DNA of 5,947 bases from NCBI GenBank assembly GCA_004555335.1, contig SFII01000106.1:1-5947 (forward strand), written 5' to 3'. The notes beneath the pieces were generated by a model, which made no database searches, was not told where the DNA came from, and was given only the letters and a program-made list of their open reading frames with translations. The translations under genes and the position numbers were made by a program. The DNA is from Coriobacteriaceae bacterium. Lineage in GTDB: Bacteria; Actinomycetota; Coriobacteriia; Coriobacteriales; Eggerthellaceae. Of this stretch, positions 1 to 5,173 are shown one piece after another. How positions within the stretch are numbered: the first letter of the stretch is position 1; each line of letters begins with the position of its first letter.

Positions 1-27
1 CGTGCATTCCGCGGTTTCCATGCGGAT

Positions 28-1578
28 ATGGATTTGGATGAGGTCCGCCGCATGAACGAGGCGGATAAGACGGCTGTTCTGGACTATCTCTACGATGATC
101 AGCCCGCCCGTGAGATGCCCTATCAGGCGCCTGTTGCCGACAGCTCTTCGGAGACGGTGGCGTTTTCCCCGTATCGCGGATCCCGTTCTACCGCGGATGC
201 GTCCGACGCCCGCGACCCCTGGGGATACGGGGCCCCCGATGGCGATGCCTTCGATCCGGGCTATTCCGATGCGGGCAAGACGCAGGTTTTCGCACCTGCT
301 TCCCGAAACGCGGCCCAAGGCGGCCTCGGGGAAGGCAGGAGGGGCGGATATGGTTCCGACAGTTATTCTGAAGAGCCGCTGCATTCGGGTGCCAGCTATG
401 TGAAGGCGGGCTCCAACGCCCAGGTGGTGGGGTATTCCAGGAAACCCGTGCGCGAGTCTTCGCCTTCTTCCGATCGTCGCGGCCGTTTAGGCGGTAAATC
501 CGGGAGGAAGGGAAGGAAAGGGCGAAGGGCATCCGGTAGCGAGGAGTCCTTCCAGAATCCGGCAGTCTTCGGTCAAGGCGCCGTTTCCGGTGGCAGGCCC
601 GCGAGGAAGCGCCGTGGCTGCCTGGGCAGGCTCTTCGGTTCCCTGCTCAGGCTCGTGCTGGTTCTGGCAATCGTCGCGGCCGTGCCCCTGGGGTTCTTCT
701 GCGTCAAGCTGGACCAGGCCTTGGCGCTCACCGATGCCGAGCGCAGTGCCATCGAATCCGAGTTGACTCCCGCGGGCATCGGGAAGCCGTATTACACGCT
801 GATCTTGGGGTCGGATTCTCGCGAGGGAACCACGTCCGACTATAGCGAACGGTCCGATGTGATCATGCTCGTGCGTGTCGACCCCTGGGGCAATCAGGTG
901 ACGATCGTCTCCGTTCCCAGGGATACCCCGTACCGCATGTTCGACGGCAGCCTGGTGAAGATCAACGAGACCTACAACAGGGAAGGGCCTGCGGGTATCA
1001 TCCGTGCGGTTTCCGAAGTGACGGGTGCTCCCATCAGCCATTATGCGGAAATCGGCTTTTCCGATCTGGGTTCGATCGTCGACGAGATCGGCGGCGTGAC
1101 GGTGGATGTGGACAGGGAGCTCGGGGTGAACGACGCCCTGACGGGCGAGTGGGTCACGGTGAGCCCGGGTACCCAGACATTGGACGGGCAGCAGGCGCAG
1201 GCCTATGCGCGCGCACGCCATGAATACGTATACGATCAGGATGCCTACCGCCAGCGCAACGACCGTAACCTGCTGGTGGCGATTGCCGAAGAGATCATGG
1301 GCGGCGATCCGCTTTCCATACCCGGTGAGATCATCGATGTCGCGGGCTACGTGACCACTGATGTGAAGTCCTACAATCTGCTCGGCAGCGCGATTCCCAT
1401 GTTCCTGCATCCCGGAAAGACCACGGTCTACAGCTGCAGCGGCCCTATCGCGGGCGATATCAACTACGAATCCGGCGGCCTCTGGCTGTGCTACGAGGAT
1501 CCGGAAGGCTGGGCCAATCTGATGTCCGTGGTCGATGCGGGCGAAGACCCCTCTTCGGTGTCGTACGGGGTCGAATAG
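28..1578 (+). CDS. LCP-family (LytR-CpsA-Psr) cell-wall glycopolymer transferase, long cytoplasmic tail
   Basis: LCP enzymes act on the outer face of the membrane and move a glycopolymer from its undecaprenyl-pyrophosphate carrier to peptidoglycan (or, in some actinobacteria, to a protein). Numbering from the ATG at 28 gives 516 residues: a hydrophilic, Ser/Gly/Asp/Arg-rich, probably disordered tail (1-190), a very basic patch (150-168 and 190-202), one membrane helix (about 204-225), then the LCP domain. The domain shows GSDSREG (261-267), RSDVIMLVRVDP (275-286), the family signature VPRDT (296-300), KINETY (311-316) and TLDGQQAQAYARARH (384-398), including the arginines expected to hold the pyrophosphate. 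The start is uncertain. The reading frame is open to the left edge of the window, the ATG at 28 has no clear ribosome site, and the ATG at 52 has GAGGT at 40-44, seven bases upstream. Cysteines 470 and 488 are the only ones in the extracellular domain. Family assignment is firm; the polymer is unknown. Confidence 0.93.
   Translation: MDLDEVRRMNEADKTAVLDYLYDDQPAREMPYQAPVADSSSETVAFSPYRGSRSTADASDARDPWGYGAPDGDAFDPGYSDAGKTQVFAPASRNAAQGGLGEGRRGGYGSDSYSEEPLHSGASYVKAGSNAQVVGYSRKPVRESSPSSDRRGRLGGKSGRKGRKGRRASGSEESFQNPAVFGQGAVSGGRPARKRRGCLGRLFGSLLRLVLVLAIVAAVPLGFFCVKLDQALALTDAERSAIESELTPAGIGKPYYTLILGSDSREGTTSDYSERSDVIMLVRVDPWGNQVTIVSVPRDTPYRMFDGSLVKINETYNREGPAGIIRAVSEVTGAPISHYAEIGFSDLGSIVDEIGGVTVDVDRELGVNDALTGEWVTVSPGTQTLDGQQAQAYARARHEYVYDQDAYRQRNDRNLLVAIAEEIMGGDPLSIPGEIIDVAGYVTTDVKSYNLLGSAIPMFLHPGKTTVYSCSGPIAGDINYESGGLWLCYEDPEGWANLMSVVDAGEDPSSVSYGVE
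40..44 (+). promoter_or_regulatory. Possible ribosome binding site for the alternative start at 52
   Basis: GAGGT matches the core of the anti-Shine-Dalgarno complement and sits seven bases before an in-frame ATG at 52. The ATG at 28 has nothing comparable, so translation from 52 (508 residues) is a real alternative. This depends on the gene not starting upstream of the window. Confidence 0.4.
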
Positions 1579-1670
1579 GTCCTGCGAACCGCTCTCCGGG
1601 AAGGCTCTTCGTTTTCCGGCCGAAGGATTTCGTGTGAAAGCCGGGACTATCGGATTATCGGTTATTCTTG

Positions 1671-1705
1671 CCACCCGCGGCCTACAGGTCGCGGGTGGTT
1701 CCTTT
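1671..1705 (+). terminator. Rho-independent terminator after the first LCP gene
   Basis: The arms 1671-1679 (CCACCCGCG) and 1690-1698 (CGCGGGTGG) are perfectly complementary. A G-T pair and two C-G pairs extend the stem to 12 bp around a TACA tetraloop (1683-1686). TTCCTTT (1699-1705) follows, an imperfect but adequate T-rich tail. It lies 92 bases after the stop codon of the first LCP gene and before the second, so the two LCP genes are probably transcribed separately. The rest of the 191-base gap (1579-1769) holds no gene that I can see. Confidence 0.8.
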
Positions 1706-1714
1706 ATGGAGGGG

Positions 1715-1744
1715 TTAAACGTGCTATCGTGTTGTCCGTACGAA
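1715..1744 (+). promoter_or_regulatory. Weak candidate promoter of the second LCP gene
   Basis: TTAAAC (1715-1720) and TACGAA (1739-1744) are separated by 18 bases and would start transcription near 1751, giving a short leader that contains the ribosome site. Each hexamer matches the sigma-70 consensus at only three of six positions. A promoter is expected here because a terminator lies just upstream, but the exact boxes are a guess. Confidence 0.25.
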
Positions 1745-1758
1745 TATCCGATCCCTCG

Positions 1759-1764
1759 AGGAGG
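1759..1764 (+). promoter_or_regulatory. Strong ribosome binding site of the second LCP gene
   Basis: A perfect AGGAGG (followed by GG) lies five bases before the ATG at 1770 and fixes that start. The same ATG gives a well-formed lipoprotein signal peptide. Confidence 0.85.
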
Positions 1765-1769
1765 GGAAT

Positions 1770-2744
1770 ATGACCAAGATGAAGAAGCTGCTTGCCGGGG
1801 TGTTCTGCCTGGCGGCACTGTGCTTCGCGCTTACGGGCTGTTCGAGCAGCGCGCCTGCCGCCGAGGAGGAGAAGCTTCCCGAGGCGGAAGAGCCCACGGT
1901 GGAAATCCAGAAGGAAACCGAACCCTTCTACGTGCTGGTGGTGGGCAACGATTCCCGTACGGGAACCGTGGACATCAGCAAGCAGATGTTCGCCGACGGC
2001 TTGGGCAGGTCCGACACCATCATGCTGGTGCGCGTCGACCCCGTGACCTACGACATCTGCATCATCACCATCCCGCGCGATACCGCTGCGGACGTGAACG
2101 GCCAGACCCAGAAGATCAACGACGCGTATCGCCAGGGCGGCATCTCCGCGCTTGCAGACCAGGTGACCCAGCTCACCGGTGTGACCCCCAAGTACTATCT
2201 CGACCTGGGCTTCGTCACCTTCGAGGACTTCATCGATGCTTGCGGCGGTGTTGATGTGAACGTTCCCGTTGCAGTGACCTTGCAGGACATCGTTGCAGGT
2301 GGAGACCAGATCACCGTCGGTACGGGCGAGCAGACCCTCGATGGCGTGCAGGCGCTCGTGTTCACCCGCGCACGTCATGAGTATGGCGACAACGTGGATG
2401 CGTGCCGTCAGATTCAGGACCGCCAGGTGGTGGAAAGCCTGATCAACAAGGTACTGTCCGATACCGGCAATACATCCACCTACACCAAGGCGCTTTCCGA
2501 ATTCGCCGATACCGACTGGGATGGCGCGAGCATGGCCGCCTTGGTCGAGGATTTCGTGGCGCATTCCGATCAGGTGGTCATCCGTTCGGGCACGGGTCCC
2601 TATGCCGGCGACATCGATCCTGCGGTCGATATGTGGCTCGCATACCGCGATGAGGCCACGTGGGCTTCGGTGATCGAGGTTGCCGAAAACGGCGGCGACC
2701 TGAATGCGGTCGTCCCCCTGCCGGAAGTGTATCCCGCGGCATAG
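1770..2744 (+). CDS. LCP-family glycopolymer transferase anchored as a lipoprotein
   Basis: This second LCP enzyme (324 residues) is clearly related to the one upstream but is built differently. It starts with a basic n-region (MTKMKK), a hydrophobic stretch (7-20) and the lipobox LTGC with Cys24, followed by a Ser/Ala/Glu-rich linker (25-50). It should therefore be lipidated and held on the outer membrane face, whereas most LCP proteins use an N-terminal transmembrane helix. The LCP domain carries GNDSRTG (59-65), RSDTIMLVRVDP (80-91), IPRDT (101-105), KINDAY (115-120), DGVQALVFTRARH (191-203) and the C-terminal GPYAGDID (276-283), so the catalytic core looks complete. It lacks the long cytoplasmic tail and the C-terminal cysteine pair of its neighbour. 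It has its own ribosome site and is bounded by terminators, so it is probably a single-gene unit. Expected role: attaching a surface polysaccharide to the wall. The substrate cannot be read from sequence. Confidence 0.93.
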   Translation: MTKMKKLLAGVFCLAALCFALTGCSSSAPAAEEEKLPEAEEPTVEIQKETEPFYVLVVGNDSRTGTVDISKQMFADGLGRSDTIMLVRVDPVTYDICIITIPRDTAADVNGQTQKINDAYRQGGISALADQVTQLTGVTPKYYLDLGFVTFEDFIDACGGVDVNVPVAVTLQDIVAGGDQITVGTGEQTLDGVQALVFTRARHEYGDNVDACRQIQDRQVVESLINKVLSDTGNTSTYTKALSEFADTDWDGASMAALVEDFVAHSDQVVIRSGTGPYAGDIDPAVDMWLAYRDEATWASVIEVAENGGDLNAVVPLPEVYPAA

Positions 2745-2774
2745 CGGCTTTCGCCAACAAGGATATCGAATGCG

Positions 2775-2804
2775 AAGCGGACCCCGAGGGGTCCGCTTTC
2801 TCTT
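2775..2804 (+). terminator. Rho-independent terminator after the lipoprotein LCP gene
   Basis: A perfect 10-bp stem (AAGCGGACCC at 2775-2784 with GGGTCCGCTT at 2789-2798) closes a CGAG tetraloop, followed by TCTCTT. It lies 31 bases after the stop codon. On the opposite strand no T-run follows the stem, so it should work mainly for the + strand. The remaining intergenic DNA (2805-2945) holds no gene that I can support. Confidence 0.88.
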
Positions 2805-2909
2805 GGTCCGGCGGATGACGCGGCGAGCCTTGCACCGCAGGGTCCTGGCTGCGCCGGGGCATCCGCAGCTGCCGTGGGCCCCGGGATGGCTTGCGGGAGG
2901 TTTCGAATA

Positions 2910-2934
2910 CCGCGATCCGGGACCGCGATCGCGG
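2910..2934 (-). terminator. Hairpin just after the GT4 gene, possible weak terminator
   Basis: CCGCGATC (2910-2917) and GATCGCGG (2927-2934) can form an 8-bp stem with a 9-base loop, eleven bases beyond the GT4 stop codon. The segment also contains the perfect 12-base palindrome CCGCGATCGCGG (2923-2934), and CCGCGATC occurs twice as a direct repeat. On the minus strand the stem is followed by TATTCGAAA rather than a T-run, so a terminator or mRNA 3'-end stabiliser is plausible but unproven. Confidence 0.35.
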
Positions 2935-2945
2935 CGGTTCGTACG

Positions 2946-4082
2946 CTACCTGCCGTCGAAGGCGGCTTCGACCTTCTGGGCGGTCTTCTTCCAGGTGAAT
3001 AGTTCTTCGGTGCGCTGCCGTGCGTTCTCGCCGAGCGTGCGGCAAAGGTTGCGGTCTTCTTCCAGCCCGCGTATCGCCTGCGCGATTTCCCGGGGGTCCG
3101 CAGAGGGGATGACCCTGCCGTATTCGGGGGAGGGGACCAGCTCGTCGACGCCTCCCACATCGGTGGTGATAAGCGCCAGACCGCAGCTTGCCGCCTCCAA
3201 AAGCGAGGTGGAGAAGCCTTCCGATCGGGTGGGCATGCAGAAGGCGTCGCACTGGAGAAGGAGGGCCGCCACGTCTTCGGGACGAAGCGCACCTAGCAGG
3301 TGCAGGTTGGATGCCTTGCCCGATTCCAGCTGTTCGCGGAGGACCCCATCGCCGGCAATCAGCATGTGCACCTTGGTGCCATCGAGCAAACTGGCCGCCT
3401 GGGCCAGCTGCGCCACGCCCTTTTCTGGGGCGAGCCTTCCGGTGAATGCCACGAGGAAATCGTCTTGGCCAAGCCCCAGCTGCGTCCTGAAATCGCGACT
3501 CGAGGCGGATTCGCGGAATGCGCGTGCATCGATGGAGTTGTTCAGCACCCCTTCGCCTTCGATTCCGAAATGGCGGACCCAAGCGAGGGATTTCGCGGAC
3601 ACGCAGAAGCAGCGGAAGGGGCGTCGCTTCGCAAGGAAGGTCATGGCGTGCTCGACAGCCTGGATGGCGATGTCTGCGAGGGGGCTGCCGAGGGTAAGGT
3701 GCGCCGAACCGTGATCGATCAGGATGGGCGTGCAGCCCAGTTCCTGTGCGAAGCGGATTCCTATGAGGGAAAGCGGGTAGAAGCGCGTGTTCACGATTAC
3801 CCGGTCGATGCCTGCCTCCCGCAGCTCTTCCCAGATGCTTGCGGCTTGCGCGGTGCTTCGGGTGATGGGGAAGCGTCCGCCCATCGCCTTCTTGCAGGGT
3901 AGCCTGAAGATGCGGATCGGGCCCTCGCATTCGCGTTCGGGTGCGTCTTCGGTGTTGTTGGTGACGATGATCACATCGTTTCCCAGCGCGGCAAGCTCGC
4001 GCGCGAGATTGCCGGTGTATTTTTCCACGCCTCCCATGTGGGGGGAATAGAGTGCGGAGAATATGCAATAGGTGTTGTTCAT
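2946..4082 (-). CDS. Family 4 glycosyltransferase (GT-B fold)
   Basis: This 378-residue protein transfers a sugar from a nucleotide-sugar donor to a polysaccharide or lipid-linked acceptor at the cytoplasmic membrane face. The N-terminal Rossmann half has PHMGGVEKYTGNLAREL (14-30), the usual acceptor-side glycine loop. The C-terminal half has FTGRLAPEKG (213-222), with Arg216 and Lys221 placed to bind the donor phosphates, and the retaining-GT4 EX7E motif EGFSTSLLE (Glu288, Glu296), followed by the donor-site DVGGVDEL (308-315). Length is normal for GT4 and no membrane helix is visible. The ATG at 4082 gives the canonical N-terminal strand, yet no Shine-Dalgarno sequence precedes it. Instead a -10 box ends six bases upstream, indicating a leaderless mRNA. 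The gene converges with the lipoprotein LCP gene and diverges from the GT2 operon. Donor and acceptor sugars cannot be told from sequence. Confidence 0.93.
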   Translation of the reverse strand: MNNTYCIFSALYSPHMGGVEKYTGNLARELAALGNDVIIVTNNTEDAPERECEGPIRIFRLPCKKAMGGRFPITRSTAQAASIWEELREAGIDRVIVNTRFYPLSLIGIRFAQELGCTPILIDHGSAHLTLGSPLADIAIQAVEHAMTFLAKRRPFRCFCVSAKSLAWVRHFGIEGEGVLNNSIDARAFRESASSRDFRTQLGLGQDDFLVAFTGRLAPEKGVAQLAQAASLLDGTKVHMLIAGDGVLREQLESGKASNLHLLGALRPEDVAALLLQCDAFCMPTRSEGFSTSLLEAASCGLALITTDVGGVDELVPSPEYGRVIPSADPREIAQAIRGLEEDRNLCRTLGENARQRTEELFTWKKTAQKVEAAFDGR

Positions 4083-4088
4083 GGTGCG

Positions 4089-4097
4089 AGTATATCA
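4089..4097 (-). promoter_or_regulatory. Extended -10 promoter giving a leaderless GT4 transcript
   Basis: Read on the minus strand, TGATATACT is an extended -10 element: TG, one base, then TATACT, which matches TATAAT at five of six positions. It is followed by six bases (CGCACC) and then the GT4 ATG, so transcription would begin at or within a base of the start codon. No good -35 box is visible, which fits an extended -10 promoter. Confidence 0.6.
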
Positions 4098-4100
4098 AAC

Positions 4101-4109
4101 TGATAGAAT
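4101..4109 (+). promoter_or_regulatory. Extended -10 promoter of the GT2 operon
   Basis: TGATAGAAT holds a TGn extension and TAGAAT (five of six matches to TATAAT). It would start transcription near 4116, leaving about 60 bases of leader before the ATG at 4176. The -35 region is unconvincing. It forms a dyad with the minus-strand promoter: TATCA (4093-4097), AAC, TGATA (4101-4105). Confidence 0.5.
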
Positions 4110-4119
4110 AGCCCGATAC

Positions 4120-4141
4120 GGCCGCGGTCTTGCCGCAGGCC
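4120..4141 (+). other. Hairpin in the GT2 leader
   Basis: GGCCGCGG (4120-4127) pairs with CCGC and GGCC (4133-4136 and 4138-4141), with one bulged A at 4137 and a TCTTG loop. An outer pairing of CCGATA (4113-4118) with TATCGG (4149-4154) is also possible, though part of it may lie before the transcription start. No T-run follows, so it is not a terminator. It may stabilise or regulate the leader, or be incidental in GC-rich DNA. Confidence 0.35.
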
Positions 4142-4175
4142 CGTGTTCTATCGGAAAAGGGAACGGACGGGGTAC

Positions 4176-4871
4176 ATGCAGAGTAAGATTCTCGCGATTA
4201 TCCCTGCGTACAACGAGCAGGAGAACATCGTGAGCACGATCGAGGACCTGCGCAAGAACGCGCCATGGGTCGATTACGTGATCGTCAACGATGGCTCCAA
4301 GGATCGCACCGAGGCCATCTGCAGGGAACGCGGATACAACATCATCTCCCTGCCGGCGAACCTGGGCCTTGCCGGCGCCTTCCAGACCGGCATGAAATAC
4401 GCCTTGCGCCATCATTACGAATACGCCTTGCAGTTCGATGCGGACGGCCAGCATTCCGCTGCCTTCATCGGCGATATGCTCGAAGCCGCGCAAAGGCATG
4501 ATTGGGAAGTGGTGATTGGATCGCGCTTCGCGGCAACGAAGAAGCCGCTTTCCCCCCGCATGGCGGGATCGCGCCTGATCACCGCGATGATACGCCTGAC
4601 CACGGGCAAGAAGATCCAGGACCCCACTTCCGGCATGAGGTTGTTCGGCAAGCGCATGATCCCCATCTTCGCCGAAGAGCTCGATTACGGCCCGGAGCCC
4701 GATACCATCTCGCTGCTCATGCGCAAGGGGGTGCGCGTGGGGGAAGTGCAGGTGGAAATGCGCGAGCGCGTCGCGGGCGAAAGCTATCTGAACTTCACCA
4801 AATCGGTTTCCTATATGCTTCGCACAAGCATTTCCATCCTGCTTGTTCAATGGTTCAGGGGGCGCAGGTAG
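4176..4871 (+). CDS. Family 2 glycosyltransferase, dolichol-phosphate-mannose-synthase-like
   Basis: This 231-residue enzyme has the GT-A fold of the DPM1/GtrB-like GT2 group, which transfers a sugar from a nucleotide donor to polyprenyl phosphate or a related lipid-linked acceptor. Visible motifs in order are IIPAYNEQENI (8-18) at the nucleotide site, VNDGSKDRT (37-45), NLGLAGAFQTG (62-72), the metal-binding QFDADGQH (86-93, Asp88-x-Asp90) and SRF (116-118), then DPTSGMRLF (149-157), typical of this subgroup. There is no C-terminal membrane domain. I prefer the ATG at 4176 to the in-frame GTG at 4143, because it places the family's first strand right at the N-terminus and lies behind purine-rich sequence (4164-4172). 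The longer form would add 11 residues with no family counterpart. The stop codon abuts the ATG of the DUF2304 gene, so the two are translationally coupled, a pairing common in surface-polysaccharide loci. The transferred sugar is unknown. Confidence 0.92.
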   Translation: MQSKILAIIPAYNEQENIVSTIEDLRKNAPWVDYVIVNDGSKDRTEAICRERGYNIISLPANLGLAGAFQTGMKYALRHHYEYALQFDADGQHSAAFIGDMLEAAQRHDWEVVIGSRFAATKKPLSPRMAGSRLITAMIRLTTGKKIQDPTSGMRLFGKRMIPIFAEELDYGPEPDTISLLMRKGVRVGEVQVEMRERVAGESYLNFTKSVSYMLRTSISILLVQWFRGRR

Positions 4872-5170
4872 ATGAGTATTCTGTTTCGAATCATTCTGAT
4901 TGTGGGAGCGCTGCTTTCCTTCGCATTCATCCTCACGAAGATCCGCAAGTCCGAAATCAGGATCGCCGACAGCACCTTCTGGTTTTTGTTTGCGCTGGGC
5001 ATCGTCATCCTCGCGGTATTTCCCCAGGTGGCGTATGTGTTTTGCGACATCCTGAACATCGAGTCGCCCGTGAAATCGCGCACCTGCGGAGCAGGTTGAC
5101 TTCTTTGGTGCAAGAAGAGGGACTCGATCGCCATGAGCGCGAACGTGGCAATACCGAAAGGTGGGAGTGA
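4872..5170 (+). pseudogene. DUF2304 membrane protein, broken by an internal out-of-frame deletion
   Basis: DUF2304 proteins are small membrane proteins (usually about 110-125 residues, three helices, coiled tail) of unknown biochemical role, typically encoded next to GT2 enzymes as here. The current frame (4872-5099, 75 residues) shows helix 1 (about 3-22), a basic loop (KIRKSEIR), helix 2 (36-56) and the family's ESPV motif (64-67), then seven unrelated residues and a stop. From 5069, another frame reads REIAHLRSRLTSLVQEEGL and runs to the stop at 5168-5170. This strongly resembles the conserved DUF2304 tail. The third helix between these parts is absent. The simplest reading is a deletion of roughly 64-76 bases (3n+1) joined at CGTGAA (5069-5074). 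The ancestral stop lies three bases before the LicD ATG, as expected in an intact operon. The 75-residue remnant could still be made and inserted in the membrane, so loss of function is inferred. Confidence 0.75.
5163..5167 (+). promoter_or_regulatory. Ribosome binding site of the LicD gene
   Basis: GGGAG, within the purine-rich AAAGGTGGGAG, ends six bases before the ATG at 5174. It lies inside the ancestral end of the DUF2304 reading frame, which suggests the two genes were once translationally linked. Confidence 0.65.
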
Positions 5171-5173
5171 TTC

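Noticed and set aside
487..1818. Long open reading frame (443 codons) on the minus strand across the first LCP gene
   Set aside because: It lies antisense to a gene with clear LCP motifs, its translation is rich in His/Arg/Gly with no recognisable domain, and long antisense frames are expected in GC-rich DNA.
2923..2934. GCGATCGC core as a cyanobacterial HIP1 repeat
   Set aside because: A single copy in a GC-rich window is expected by chance, and nothing else here suggests a cyanobacterium.
2704..3714. Plus-strand open frame of 336 codons over the GT4 gene and the intergenic region
   Set aside because: It is antisense to a convincing GT4 gene, runs through the terminator at 2775-2804, and encodes a Ser/Arg/Pro-rich sequence with no family resemblance.
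2578..4098. Minus-strand open frame of 506 codons overlapping GT4 in another frame
   Set aside because: Its translation is dominated by Arg/His/Pro, as expected for a shifted frame of a GC-rich gene; the GT4 frame carries all the motifs.
4143..4175. GTG at 4143 as the start of the GT2 protein
   Set aside because: The extra 11 residues are basic and have no family counterpart, no ribosome site precedes the GTG, and the ATG at 4176 gives the canonical N-terminus.
4502..5170. A 222-codon plus-strand gene spanning GT2 and DUF2304
   Set aside because: Most of it is a shifted frame of GT2. Only its last ~33 codons are meaningful, as the displaced tail of the broken DUF2304 gene.
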